64,000 nucleotides of DNA from CAVPKN01 sp963832835 (lineage in GTDB: Bacteria; Chlamydiota; Chlamydiia; Chlamydiales; JAAKFR01), in NCBI GenBank assembly GCA_963832835.1, contig CAWHVD010000001.1, positions 1,550,001 through 1,614,000 on the forward strand, given 5' to 3'. Position 1 is the stretch's first letter. Each line of letters begins with the position of its first letter. Shown here piece by piece: positions 36,173-45,708 of the stretch. Position numbers and translations under genes: made by a program. A model generated the notes under the pieces. It worked only from the letters and a program-made list of their open reading frames with translations. It was not told the DNA's origin and did not search any database.

Positions 36173-37536
36173 ATATGTAATGCAGATCCAATAGCCGCAA
36201 GAGCGGCTTCTTTGATGGCCTCTGAGCATGTAGGATGAGCGTGAGAAGCATGTGCGATGTCATGGAGGGTGAGTTGATGTTCTATTGCAAGCACTCCTTC
36301 GCCGATCATCTCTGAAGCGCCTGGACCAATGATATGCAAGCCGATCACCCGTCCTGTCGTTTTTTCTGCGATGATTTTGACAAACCCTTCTGCGTCCCCA
36401 CTACAACGTGCGCGTGGATTGGCTTTGAAGGGAAATTTTCCTATAAGAATGGTGAGATTAGCTTGCGTTGCTTCTTCTTGGGTCATCCCCACACATGCCA
36501 CTTCGGGCCATGTGTACATCACGTTGGGTATGGCAAGATAATTGATGCGCACGGTATTCCCTGCAAGGATATCGGCTACAGCGACCCCCTCTTCAGATGC
36601 TTTATGGGCAAGCATAGGGCCATCGACAAGATCGCCAATGGCATAAATATTAGGGATAGAGGTGCGAAAATTTCCGTCAATGACCACTCTTCCCGCTTTA
36701 TCTTGTGTAATTCCAAGAGCATCTAAACCTAAATTTTTTGAGAACGGACGCCGTCCGACGGCAACCAGAGCAACATCGGCCACAGTTTCGGGCTTGCCTT
36801 CTAGAGTCAAGATCACTTGATCGCTTTCCACTCTCCCTGCAGTCACTTTTGTGCTGAGCTGGAAAGTAAATCCTTGTTTTGTAAGAATCTGTTGCACCAT
36901 TTTGGAAATTTCTTTGTCCAGATTAGGCGTGACTCGATCGAGCAGCTCGATCACTTCAATCTCCGTTCCAAGCCGGTTATAGACCGAGCCAAGCTCGAGT
37001 CCGATGATACCGGCTCCAACAATGAGCATTTTGCTTGGAATGGAGGTTAATGCTAAGGCCCCCGTGGAAGAGAGAATGCGCTTTTCATCAAAGGGAAGAA
37101 AAGGGAGTGGGATGGGCTCTGATCCTGTTGCTAAAAGAATATGAGCTGCATCAATTTTTTCAGAACCGACTTGAATCTGGGTGGGAGAAGTGATGCGAGC
37201 TTCACCAACAAGTGAAGAAATGTGATGCTTTTTGAACAAGAAGGCAATCCCTTCGGTAAGTCCTGCAACCACCTGTGTTTTTCGCTCCATCATTCGGCCA
37301 AAATTGACTTTCAAACCTTCCGCTTCAATGCCGAAGATGTCTCCCTCATGTGCTACACGGTGGTAATATTCTGTCGCATGCAACAGAGCTTTGGAAGGGA
37401 TGCAGCCGACATTGAGGCAAGTGCCTCCGAGCGTTTTATATTTTTCGATACATATAACTTTCATACCGGCTTGTGCTGCACGGATGGCCGCAACATATCC
37501 CCCAGGACCGGATCCTATAACTGCTAAATCAAACAT
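36169..37536 (-). CDS. lpdA: Dihydrolipoyl dehydrogenase (E3)
   Basis: A 455-residue flavoprotein disulfide reductase that reoxidises the lipoyl group of the 2-oxoglutarate dehydrogenase complex with NAD+. The FAD motif is GSGPGGYVAA, the redox pair is in GGTCLNVGCIPSKALL, the NAD motif is IVGAGIIGLELGSVY, and the C-terminal base is in HAHPTCSEAIKEA. The ATG at 37536 overlaps the sucB stop by 8 bases; the longer frame begins with TTG and is less likely. Being third in the sucA-sucB-lpd operon, it probably serves this complex. Chlamydia keeps an lpdA elsewhere. Confidence 0.93.
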   Translation of the reverse strand: MFDLAVIGSGPGGYVAAIRAAQAGMKVICIEKYKTLGGTCLNVGCIPSKALLHATEYYHRVAHEGDIFGIEAEGLKVNFGRMMERKTQVVAGLTEGIAFLFKKHHISSLVGEARITSPTQIQVGSEKIDAAHILLATGSEPIPLPFLPFDEKRILSSTGALALTSIPSKMLIVGAGIIGLELGSVYNRLGTEIEVIELLDRVTPNLDKEISKMVQQILTKQGFTFQLSTKVTAGRVESDQVILTLEGKPETVADVALVAVGRRPFSKNLGLDALGITQDKAGRVVIDGNFRTSIPNIYAIGDLVDGPMLAHKASEEGVAVADILAGNTVRINYLAIPNVMYTWPEVACVGMTQEEATQANLTILIGKFPFKANPRARCSGDAEGFVKIIAEKTTGRVIGLHIIGPGASEMIGEGVLAIEHQLTLHDIAHASHAHPTCSEAIKEAALAAIGSALHI

Positions 37537-38707
37537 CGGTATCAATAAACATTAAACGGGATGGATCTTCTAACACTTCTTTGACATGCACTAAAAAGCT
37601 CACGCCCTCTTTTCCGTCTACCAAGCGGTGATCATAGCTTAAGGCCAAGTACATCATGGGTCTAATCACAATGGCATCGTCGACAACGACAGGACGCTTC
37701 ATGATTTTATGCATGCCTAAAATACCCACTTGTGGAGGGTTCAAGATGGGAGTCGAGAGCAGTGAGCCATATACTCCCCCATTGGTAATGGTAAATCCTC
37801 CCCCCTCAAGGTCAGGAATGGTGATCTTGCCCGCACGCGCTTTCTGGGCATAGGCCGCGATCTCTTTTTCTATCTGAGGGAAAGTCAGTTGGTCACTCCC
37901 ACGTATCACAGGGACAAGAAGACCTCTTTCAGTGCCCACAGCAATACCGATGTCATAGGTATGGCGTGTCACAATCTCATCACCATCAATGTAGGAATTG
38001 AAATTAGGATATTTTTTTAACGCATCGACAACCGCTTTTACAAAAAAGGACATGAAGCCAAGCTTCACTCCATGTTTTTCGACAAAAGTTTTTTGGTATT
38101 TTTCTCGCAGATCCATGATCACGCTCATATCAACCTCATTGAAGGTTGTGAGCATGGCTGCTGTGTGGAGCGATTCTACCAATCGATTAGCAATTGTCTG
38201 GCGGATCTTGGTGATCTTTTTACGCGATACTCCCTCTGTCATTTTTTTCTTAGGCTCTTCAACAGGAGGTTTAGCTGCAGTTGGAGGCTGCTTTAATTCT
38301 TGAACAAATGCTTCTGCCATCACTCTTTGGCCCGAGCCGGGAGAAGGTTGAGGCGGCTCTTTTTTGGGCTCAGAAGGTTTTTCTGCCCGGGTTGGCTCCG
38401 GCTTAGTTGGCTCTGGCTGGGCTGATTCTTTTTTGGGCTCAGGAGCTGGTTTGGAAGGAGGAGCCGCCTCTGCTGAACTGTCTACAAATCCAATGACGTC
38501 GCCAATCTTGACGTTGTCGCCTTGTTTGACTGACCAAGAAATAACCCCTGCGTGAGGTGCGTAAAGGACTTGATTGACCTTCTCGGTTTCAAGCTCGATT
38601 AACTCATCGCCTTCTTGTACGGCAGAACCTGCATTTTTGAGAATCGATCCAATTGTCGCTTCGGTAACCGATTCTCCCATCTGGGGAATTTTAATCTCCT
38701 GTCTCAT
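37529..38707 (-). CDS. sucB: Dihydrolipoyl succinyltransferase (E2 of 2-oxoglutarate dehydrogenase)
   Basis: 392 residues. An N-terminal lipoyl domain carries the modified lysine in LETEKVNQVLYAPHAG. A Pro/Lys/Glu-rich linker follows (about residues 85-150), then a poorly marked peripheral-subunit-binding region, and a catalytic acyltransferase domain from about 165 with the active site SYDHRLVDGKEG (H-x3-D-G). It overlaps sucA by 4 bases (ATGA) and lpd by 8, so the three complex subunits are coupled in translation. Confidence 0.95.
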   Translation of the reverse strand: MRQEIKIPQMGESVTEATIGSILKNAGSAVQEGDELIELETEKVNQVLYAPHAGVISWSVKQGDNVKIGDVIGFVDSSAEAAPPSKPAPEPKKESAQPEPTKPEPTRAEKPSEPKKEPPQPSPGSGQRVMAEAFVQELKQPPTAAKPPVEEPKKKMTEGVSRKKITKIRQTIANRLVESLHTAAMLTTFNEVDMSVIMDLREKYQKTFVEKHGVKLGFMSFFVKAVVDALKKYPNFNSYIDGDEIVTRHTYDIGIAVGTERGLLVPVIRGSDQLTFPQIEKEIAAYAQKARAGKITIPDLEGGGFTITNGGVYGSLLSTPILNPPQVGILGMHKIMKRPVVVDDAIVIRPMMYLALSYDHRLVDGKEGVSFLVHVKEVLEDPSRLMFIDTDV

Positions 38708-41421
38708 TCAAACGCCTTCTGCATCAATTGTTTATGCTCGTTTTCATGTTGTGCATGTGAGCCGGTAGCTGTCGTTCCACTGGGATTGCGGCCCACATAG
38801 CGGATCGGAACCATTTCTTCTAAATAAGGGTAAATATAACCCCAAGCGCCCATGTTACGAGGCTCTTCCTGTACCCAAAAGTGTTCCGTTGCAACTGAAT
38901 ATTTTCCTAACACTTGCATAATTTTTTCTTGGAGTAAAGGGTAGAGTTGTTCGATCCGGATAACGACCGTCGATTGGTTCTTCCTTTTCTCACGCTCCTG
39001 GATCAGATCGTAATAAATTCTACCGCTACACAGAAGTACACGTGTTGCTTGAGGGATGGTAAGTGGATCATCTAAAATTTCCTGGAAACGACCGTGGCTT
39101 AAATCTTCCATAGAGCTGACGCAACCGGGATGACGCAATAGCCCTTTGGGTGTCATGACAATCAAGGGGACGCGCGCCTTGCGCACCATCTGTCTTCTCA
39201 GCAAATGAAAATATTGCGCAGGTGTTGAGGGATTGACTACCTGAATGTTGGACTCGGCTGCTAATTGTAAAAACCGTTCTAAACGAGCTGAGGAATGCTC
39301 AGCACCTTGCCCTTCATAACCATGGGGCAAGAGTACCACTAACCCTGAATACCGCTGCCATTTCTGAGCGGAAGCTGCCATGTATTGGTCAAAAATAATC
39401 TGGGCTCCATTTGCAAAATCCCCAAATTGGGCTTCCCAGAGCACTAAAGCAGTCGGATAGGCCATGCTATAGCCCCACTCAAATCCCAGCGCGGCATATT
39501 CTGAAAGAGACGAGTTATAAATAGCAAATGCACCCTGCCCCTCTTTCAGATGGGCGAGTGGGAAATAACGCTCTCCATTGGTTTGATCTACCCATACCGC
39601 ATGCCGTTGTGTAAAAGTACCTCTTTGACTATCTTGGCCGGCAAGCCGCAGCGGAGTCCCTTCCCACAATAAGGAGCCAAAAGCCAATTGTTCTGCCATA
39701 GACCAGTCTAATGGGCGGGCCCCCTCGATCATCTTGCGACGCCCTTCGATCACTTTGAGTAGCTTTTTGTGTACATTCAACTGAGGAGGGATAGCGCAGA
39801 TTTGCTCACCGATCTGGCACAGATTTTTTTGTGCTACCTGTGTATCGACAGGCTGCAAAAGCTCTTCAGTGGTAGCTCTTTGGTATTCAGACCACAAACC
39901 ACCAAATGATTCAGTTGGTGCCGGCTCATTTTTTAGCTTCATCTCATCCAAAGCGTAGTGCAAAGCCTTCTTGAATTCCTCCTCCAGACGCAAGGCCATC
40001 TCTTTTTCCACGATACCTTCTTGAATGAGCACGTCACGGTAAATCTCCCGAATCGATTTTTTATTGCGGATCAGTTGATATTCGATCGGTTGTGTAAAGG
40101 CAGGTTCATCGCTTTCATTGTGACCATATTTTCTGAAACAGTTCAGTTCAATGAAGACATCACATTGGAACAATTGGCGTAACCCAAGCGCCAATTGAGT
40201 GGCGTAAATGCACCCTTCCGGGTCCTCTGCGTTAACATGAAATACGGGAAAGCCAAAAGCATGGGCAATGTCTGTACAATAGTTATTCGAGCGGTATTCA
40301 TATGGCTGCGTGGTAAAGCCGATCTGGTTATTCACCACAATATGGAGGGTACCTCCCGTGCTATAGCCAGGCAATCGATAAAGCTGCAAAGTCTCATAGA
40401 CTACCCCTTGTCCTGCTAGGGCGGCATCTCCATGAATTAAAAGAGGCATCACACGCGAGCATGAAGTATCTTGAAGCTGCTCCTGCTTCGCCCGTGTTTT
40501 ACCCTCAACCACTGGATTCACCGATTCCAGATGACTAGGATTGGCGGTTAAACTGATGTGAACAGATGCGCCGCTCGAAGTTTTGATATTGGACGAATAG
40601 CCCTTGTGGTACTTGACATCCCCTGCTCCTTCCGGCAAGTTGAGATCGATATTATCCTCAAACTCGCTGAAAACCATCGAAAAAGATTTGTTCAAAATAT
40701 TGGCAAGGACATTGAGTCGTCCGCGATGCGACATTCCTAGGACAAACTCCTCAACCCCATTCACCGCCCCTTGGTCAATGATCTCGGAGAGAATCGGGAT
40801 CAACATCTCCCCACCTTCAAGTGAAAAGCGCTTTTGACCCACATATTTCGTATGCAAAAAAGTCTCGAACAGCTCAGCCTGATTTAACCGATTCAAGATC
40901 CGTTTTTTCTCTTCGATTGAAAATTGTGGATGAAAACGGATTGGCTCGATTTGGCCTTGCACCCACCGTTGCAACTCAGGTGAGTGGAAGCCCATGTACT
41001 CAACCCCTTTGGTCCCACAATAAATCTCTTGCAATACCGTGATGATCTCTGAAAGCGGGGCCGTCGGTTTTTCAAGTAATCCGCAAGTAGAAAATTCCTG
41101 ATTTAGTTCCTTCTCTTCAAAACCAAGCACACTCAGATTCAGTTCGTTTGCTGCCTGTATAGGCTGTGTGGCGATCGGGTTCACATGGGCTTGCAAATGT
41201 CCAAAGGTCCGGTAGGCATCAATCAGCCGCGCAATGCGGGCATCGCCACCACCTGGCGGCAGCTTCTGCACCTGAACATACTGCCCAAACTCGACCCCCT
41301 CAAAAAAATGACGCCATGAGGGCTCTACGCTTTCCGGATCCTTCAAAAACTGCTCGTACAGCTTTTCAAGCATCTCAACATGAGCCAAATGCATATAAGT
41401 AAAAGGACTCGATCCCGGCAT
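38704..41421 (-). CDS. sucA: 2-oxoglutarate dehydrogenase E1
   Basis: A thiamine-diphosphate-dependent decarboxylase of about 905 residues. The TPP-binding segment GDAALAGQGVVYETLQL and the NNQIGFTTQPYEYRSNNY region are present. The pyrimidine-binding domain contains EAQFGDFANGAQIIFDQY. The start is ATG 41421: AAGGAG lies 7 bases upstream, which does not hold for the longer frame to 41451. It heads sucA-sucB-lpd, which makes succinyl-CoA from 2-oxoglutarate in the partial TCA cycle. In Chlamydia sucA and sucB are adjacent in this order. Confidence 0.95.
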   Translation of the reverse strand: MPGSSPFTYMHLAHVEMLEKLYEQFLKDPESVEPSWRHFFEGVEFGQYVQVQKLPPGGGDARIARLIDAYRTFGHLQAHVNPIATQPIQAANELNLSVLGFEEKELNQEFSTCGLLEKPTAPLSEIITVLQEIYCGTKGVEYMGFHSPELQRWVQGQIEPIRFHPQFSIEEKKRILNRLNQAELFETFLHTKYVGQKRFSLEGGEMLIPILSEIIDQGAVNGVEEFVLGMSHRGRLNVLANILNKSFSMVFSEFEDNIDLNLPEGAGDVKYHKGYSSNIKTSSGASVHISLTANPSHLESVNPVVEGKTRAKQEQLQDTSCSRVMPLLIHGDAALAGQGVVYETLQLYRLPGYSTGGTLHIVVNNQIGFTTQPYEYRSNNYCTDIAHAFGFPVFHVNAEDPEGCIYATQLALGLRQLFQCDVFIELNCFRKYGHNESDEPAFTQPIEYQLIRNKKSIREIYRDVLIQEGIVEKEMALRLEEEFKKALHYALDEMKLKNEPAPTESFGGLWSEYQRATTEELLQPVDTQVAQKNLCQIGEQICAIPPQLNVHKKLLKVIEGRRKMIEGARPLDWSMAEQLAFGSLLWEGTPLRLAGQDSQRGTFTQRHAVWVDQTNGERYFPLAHLKEGQGAFAIYNSSLSEYAALGFEWGYSMAYPTALVLWEAQFGDFANGAQIIFDQYMAASAQKWQRYSGLVVLLPHGYEGQGAEHSSARLERFLQLAAESNIQVVNPSTPAQYFHLLRRQMVRKARVPLIVMTPKGLLRHPGCVSSMEDLSHGRFQEILDDPLTIPQATRVLLCSGRIYYDLIQEREKRKNQSTVVIRIEQLYPLLQEKIMQVLGKYSVATEHFWVQEEPRNMGAWGYIYPYLEEMVPIRYVGRNPSGTTATGSHAQHENEHKQLMQKAFE

Positions 41422-41873
41422 ACTCTGCTCCTTGCGCAAGCAAAGAAGCATGTTTCATACCAACCGGGGACAAACTGTGCAGTTTTACAATATTAGATTT
41501 TTACTACTAAGAGCGTAGAGAAGATATTTAAAGGGATTGCTTTACTCGCCCTAATCCAAGCCATAGTGCCATTAAATTGAAACCATCCAATTTTATTGCT
41601 CTCTCTGCATTCTCTGCGGCCTCCGTGGCAATATTCTATATCCCTCATTTAGGATATTTTTTATAGTGGCTATTCACGAGCCGGCAGAATCCTTAAGGCA
41701 GGCCCAGTTATCCAAGGTGGGAGTGAAGAGACTTTGAAGAACCCGGCCCTGAAGGGCTTCGGGATTCTGCACCATTAAGGCCGAGGAATGAGTAGAAAGC
41801 TTGCTTAACCCGCCCCTAAAAGAGCAGAATTGCCGCAATGTAGGTTCAACCCCCGTTATTTTGAAGGCAGAAA
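41422..41873. other. Intergenic region with repeat C copy, no gene seen
   Basis: Between the divergent sucA and the cytochrome c assembly operon. It contains repeat C (see 41666-41725) and, near 41600-41635, a string (CTCTGCGGCCTCCGTGG) related to the repeats near 7510. A hairpin-prone palindrome lies near 41740-41770 (CCCTGAAGGGCTTCGGGA). The rest shows nothing. Confidence 0.5.
41666..41725. repeat. Intergenic repeat C, copy 1
   Basis: About 60 bases matching GTGACTATTCACGAGCCAGC...CAGGCCCAATTTGCCAAG...GGGAGTG as in 44896-44954 and 49829-49897, with several mismatches. It lies upstream of the lipoprotein-ResB-CcsA operon. Confidence 0.75.
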
Positions 41874-42518
41874 ATGAAAACTAGATCGATCCCCCTGTTT
41901 CTAATCTTGATGATATGCGCGGGTTGTGAAAAGTGCCCCGACAAAGTACCGCCGTTTACGTGGCAAGATTTCAATGGACGGGACGAGGTGATTGCCTATG
42001 GGCAAAGGGTCAGGAGGCCGGTATACCGAGCAAAGGTTCCTGTAGGATGGCAACGAATCGATCCTAGAGAGAATGAATCGATCATGGACACTACAAAGCC
42101 GATTGTCTCATTTACAATCGATGAAGGAGTCTCGCTTATGGTACATACCTTCCCCACACATTCACTAGAAGAGCGGATCCCGCCAGAAGCACAAGTGCAA
42201 AGATGGCAAGGGCAACTAAAGGGGCTGGCTGCTCATGTCAACGGGGTTGCTCATGGAGGTTTTGTTGGCCTCTACTTAGAGGGGTACACCGAGAAAGGGA
42301 CTGTGCGTGCCTGGAGCTTGCAGCTCGATATGCAGCACTACCAAACGCTCCATTTCCTCGCAGCAACAGTTGAAGAGGAAGAGCATTACCAGCAGATGGC
42401 AGCTGATTATACACTTAAAGCCTTTGGACCAACCGATAAGTTAGAAAAGCACCGTATCGCCATCGATCTATTTGCAGACAGCTTTGAGCTCATCCAAGAG
42501 ATCCCCTCCAGAAATTGA
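41874..42518 (+). CDS. Lipoprotein of the cytochrome c assembly operon
   Basis: 214 residues. The signal ends in lipobox ICAGC (Cys18), so the protein is anchored to a membrane after lipidation. The mature part has no recognisable domain but is mixed alpha/beta with a WQRIDPRENES segment. The stop codon overlaps the resB start by one base (TGATG), so it is cotranslated with ResB and CcsA and is likely to act in the same pathway. Confidence 0.75.
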   Translation: MKTRSIPLFLILMICAGCEKCPDKVPPFTWQDFNGRDEVIAYGQRVRRPVYRAKVPVGWQRIDPRENESIMDTTKPIVSFTIDEGVSLMVHTFPTHSLEERIPPEAQVQRWQGQLKGLAAHVNGVAHGGFVGLYLEGYTEKGTVRAWSLQLDMQHYQTLHFLAATVEEEEHYQQMAADYTLKAFGPTDKLEKHRIAIDLFADSFELIQEIPSRN

Positions 42519-43840
42519 TGATGAAGTTTTTGGGAAGCTTACCTTTTGCGATGGGGTTGATTGCGGCAACGGTGACCTTTGTCATTGCAGGAACTTTTTT
42601 AGAATCTTGGTCGGAGTCACACTTATTTGCGGCCGCATTAACCTACCATAATCCGGTTTTCCAGCTCCTTTTGTGGCTGTATTTCATTAACATTTTATTA
42701 TCAGCCCTAAACCGCTTTCCGTTCAAAAAAAGGCACATCCCATTTTTACTGACTCATCTGGGACTCTTGATGTTACTGATGGGTGTTTTTGTTAAAAATC
42801 ACTTTGGGGTGCAGGGGGCCTGCGCATTGACAGAAGGAGGAGCAGATGCCCATATTTTTGTACCCACAAGCTATGCTTTGCATGTTGAAGACAGGCAAGG
42901 AGGAGCATGGATTAAGATACCGGCCGGCAAGCGAGGAACACTTAGGGCTCGTAAAGAAATAACTTCCGCATTAAAAGGACTGGAACTGACAATAGTAGAG
43001 TGGCTGCCCCATGCTGAAGAGCGGCTTGAGGGATTTATCAAGGGTGGATGGGGACATTTAGTTGGGCATCCCCCTTTTGAAAAGAGTTTATCCACCCCGG
43101 ATTACCAAATGTATACCAGGCAGGTGGAAAGCCAAGAAGAGATCTCATTCCCTGGGCAGGCGAGTTTGTTTTTTCTCCAAGACAAAGACAAACAAGAACA
43201 TCTAGTCGCGTTTAATGCCTCAGGCTCCCAGTATGTTCAATCGCTCGATCCCTACACTTACTATGTCTACGATAAAGGATATGGGGGGTACGCTCTGTTT
43301 GCTGAGCTTCCAGAGTATTTTCCCAAGATTGATCTGATCGCTCCTATTACTAGGGCCTGGACAATTACACAAGCTCCGCGCAAACAAGAAGAGGCAAAAC
43401 CTCGCATCCGACTACTGGCTCGCTTAGGAGAGCACAAGGAAATCGTCACCTTAAGTTACGACCGATACGGCCAAGGTTTTAAATGGCCGATTTTAGGCGG
43501 AAAATTCTTAGTCCGTTTTCAGGCCCACCGGATTCAGATTCCGATGCGGCTCAGGCTGCAAAGTGCACGCCAGATCAATTATCCGGGCACTACACAGCCC
43601 TATAGTTACGAAGCTAAGGTTCTGATCGACGGGCAAGAGGCACGTTTGAGTATGAACCATGTTTACGAAAAACAAGGGTATCGCTTTTACTTGGCAAACC
43701 TCATTCAATCGCCCGGTATAGCTCACCAGGTGCAGATCGTGGTTAACTACGATCCTGCCAAATACTGGCTCACCTATCCCGGTGCAATCATTCTTGCACT
43801 AGGAATCATTTTCCTCTATCTTCGCAAGCACTATGTATAA
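42518..43840 (+). CDS. resB: ResB/Ccs1-like cytochrome c biogenesis protein
   Basis: About 440 residues of the ResB-like family. Three N-terminal hydrophobic segments (residues about 10-28, 48-66, 80-97) precede a large periplasmic-type domain, and a final hydrophobic segment lies near the C-terminus (LTYPGAIILALGIIFLYL). ResB and CcsA form the System II heme handler that attaches heme to CxxCH cytochromes. I use the ATG at 42518, since the alternative upstream codon is TTG. A second ATG 3 bases later is equally possible. It overlaps ccsA by 8 bases. Confidence 0.85.
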   Translation: MMKFLGSLPFAMGLIAATVTFVIAGTFLESWSESHLFAAALTYHNPVFQLLLWLYFINILLSALNRFPFKKRHIPFLLTHLGLLMLLMGVFVKNHFGVQGACALTEGGADAHIFVPTSYALHVEDRQGGAWIKIPAGKRGTLRARKEITSALKGLELTIVEWLPHAEERLEGFIKGGWGHLVGHPPFEKSLSTPDYQMYTRQVESQEEISFPGQASLFFLQDKDKQEHLVAFNASGSQYVQSLDPYTYYVYDKGYGGYALFAELPEYFPKIDLIAPITRAWTITQAPRKQEEAKPRIRLLARLGEHKEIVTLSYDRYGQGFKWPILGGKFLVRFQAHRIQIPMRLRLQSARQINYPGTTQPYSYEAKVLIDGQEARLSMNHVYEKQGYRFYLANLIQSPGIAHQVQIVVNYDPAKYWLTYPGAIILALGIIFLYLRKHYV

Positions 43841-44870
43841 TTTTTTTCTTTTATTTCTGTTACTGAGCTCTCCTGTTTTGTATGAGGGACGGTACCGCCC
43901 TATCGAAACAGTCCCACCCGGGGCCCATTATGAAACACTAGAGCTCGAAGATTATGCTGCAGTCTCAGGAACCGTTTATCTCCAAGCAGAGGGTAAATCC
44001 CTCAAATTTCCCACAACAGCTCAACTTGCAGGTGAACGGCTACTCTACTTTGTTCCCTTCAAATGGATGATCATTGCCTGCTATCTCTTAGCGGCAATTG
44101 TGCTATCTCGTTATCGACCTCTAGGCTGGGCAGCTCTTTTAACTGGTTTTGTTCTTCATACAACCCTCCTAACGCTACGCTGTTTCGTATTATCTCGCCC
44201 ACCTGTGGCTAATATGGCCGAAACGATTCTTTATGTCCCCTGGATCGCAGTAGTAACCGGCTTAATCTTTCAGCCTCGTGCAGCGGCCCTTGTGGCAGCA
44301 GTTCTTCTTTTTTTTCTCCCTGCACGAATGAGTCTGGATAATGTCCAAGCAGTGCTCGACTCGCAATACTGGCTCACCGTGCATGTTTTGATGGTCGTAG
44401 GCAGCTACGGGATTTTTTTCCTTGCAGGGATTTTGGGACACCTACTGCTCATCAAACCCTCGCCTTCTTTAGAAAAAAAACTGATGCAAATCATGTACCT
44501 GGGCACAGGATTATTAATCGGTGGGACAATCCTCGGAGGCGTCTGGGCTGCTCAGAGCTGGGGGCGGTTTTGGGATTGGGATCCCAAAGAGGCCTGGGCT
44601 TTTATATCCAGTGGAGTCTATCTCATGTGGATCCATGCCTATCGTTTCAAAAAAATTGGGGGGCGCGGGCTTGCATTAGGAGCTATTGTAGGTCTCATGG
44701 CCATCACGTTCACCTGGTATGGCGTCAATTATATTTTAGGCAGTGGTCTGCATAGCTACGGCTTTGGGCATGGGGGAGAAATCTACTACTATCTCTATTT
44801 AGTAGCAGAAATTCTTTTCATATCCACCGCATGGATGAAAATAAGAGTGTACGGAAAATCAGGAGATTGA
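43833..44870 (+). CDS. ccsA: CcsA/ResC-like cytochrome c synthetase subunit
   Basis: 345 residues with about eight membrane segments. The heme-handling WWD-type motif is GRFWDWDPKEAWAF, and conserved histidines are available in LTVHVLMVVGSYG and in GSGLHSYGFGHGG. The family exports heme and joins it to apocytochromes with ResB. The operon of lipoprotein, ResB and CcsA is compact and coupled. System II implies at least one c-type cytochrome, none of which lies in this window. Confidence 0.9.
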   Translation: MYNFFLLFLLLSSPVLYEGRYRPIETVPPGAHYETLELEDYAAVSGTVYLQAEGKSLKFPTTAQLAGERLLYFVPFKWMIIACYLLAAIVLSRYRPLGWAALLTGFVLHTTLLTLRCFVLSRPPVANMAETILYVPWIAVVTGLIFQPRAAALVAAVLLFFLPARMSLDNVQAVLDSQYWLTVHVLMVVGSYGIFFLAGILGHLLLIKPSPSLEKKLMQIMYLGTGLLIGGTILGGVWAAQSWGRFWDWDPKEAWAFISSGVYLMWIHAYRFKKIGGRGLALGAIVGLMAITFTWYGVNYILGSGLHSYGFGHGGEIYYYLYLVAEILFISTAWMKIRVYGKSGD

Positions 44871-44895
44871 GTAACTCTTCAGGTAATCGATTTTT

Positions 44896-44954
44896 GTGAC
44901 TATTCACGAGCCAGCAGAATTCTTACGGCGGGCCCAGTTTGCCAAGGTGTGAGC
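44896..44954. repeat. Intergenic repeat C, copy 2
   Basis: GTGACTATTCACGAGCCAGC followed by the conserved middle and GCCAAGGTGTGAG. It lies directly after ccsA and matches the copies at 41666 and 49829. Confidence 0.8.
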
Positions 44955-45071
44955 CTTGATGAAAAGTGTATTGCCTAGAGCGCTCTGGCAGGTTGTGAAG
45001 TTACGAGATTGAAAAAAAAGGGGCAAGAATGTAAATCTTCTCCAACATTTGTATTGGCGGTAAATAGCGAC

Positions 45072-45542
45072 ATGAAAAGCGAACGACTAAAAAAATTGGA
45101 AGCAGAGCTAAATGATCTCGAACAGTGGATGAAGCTCGGTTTGGTCCCCAAAAAAGAGCTTGAAAGACACAGGGAAGAGATTCAAAATCTTAAAGCCCGC
45201 ATCGAGGAAGAAAAAGAGCGACTACAGTTCCTCAAAGAGAGCGGTGAAATGGAAGAATACACGGCTCCCAGACGTAGTCCGGCCAAAACCGTTTATCCTG
45301 AAACCCCAAGCATGTCCGATGTCGAATTTGGGGAATCGACCGAAGCCGCTTTAGAGATGGACACCGAATCGACAGTCGGCCTGGAGTCAGTCGAAGAAGA
45401 ACGGGAAGAGCGAACTGCCTCTACCTCCGTTGCCATCGAAGAAGAGCCCGAAGATGAGGAAGAAGATGAGGAAGATCCCTTCAGCGATAGAAACCGCTGG
45501 CGGCGCGGAGGCATTATCGACCCTGATGCCACTGAGTGGTAA
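45072..45542 (+). CDS. Short acidic coiled-coil protein upstream of hemW
   Basis: About 156 residues. Residues 1-55 form a coiled coil (ERLKKLEAELNDLEQWMKLG), and the rest is disordered and strongly acidic with EDEEEDEEDPF, ending in a short basic-acidic tail. I recall a hypothetical protein of this type between sucA and hemW in Chlamydia trachomatis, so it is probably that orthologue; function unknown. ATG 45072 begins the conserved-looking part; the frame also opens at 45009. The original hemW start ATG at 45526 lies inside its 3' end. Confidence 0.75.
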   Translation: MKSERLKKLEAELNDLEQWMKLGLVPKKELERHREEIQNLKARIEEEKERLQFLKESGEMEEYTAPRRSPAKTVYPETPSMSDVEFGESTEAALEMDTESTVGLESVEEEREERTASTSVAIEEEPEDEEEDEEDPFSDRNRWRRGGIIDPDATEW

Positions 45543-45546
45543 AGTT
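45526..45546 (+). promoter_or_regulatory. Displaced original hemW start codon
   Basis: If element A copy 3 and one TTA are removed, ATG 45526 reads MPLSGKVNRYSLYFHIPFC in one frame, a normal HemW N-terminus overlapping the end of the upstream gene. In the present sequence this ATG runs into the element and hits a TGA after about 22 codons, because the inserted 164 bases change the frame. Confidence 0.8.
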
Positions 45547-45547
45547 A

Positions 45548-45708
45548 TACCATTTCCAGAAAATAAAGCCATGAAGTGGTATTGGGTAACATGACAGATT
45601 TGGATGATCGTTTCGAAGCCTATGTTTTTGCACCTAAGCGAGAAAGAATCGTTCAAAAATGGCGTGTTATACAGTGCCAATTTGTGACTTTATTTTCTGG
45701 AAATGGTA
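45548..45708. mobile_element. Miniature inverted-repeat element A, copy 3, inserted in the hemW 5' end
   Basis: A 161-bp copy with intact terminal inverted repeats and TTA on both sides (45545-45547 and 45709-45711). Unlike copy 1 it has no stop in the plus-strand frame that joins hemW. It has split the first codons of hemW from the rest of the gene. Confidence 0.9.
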
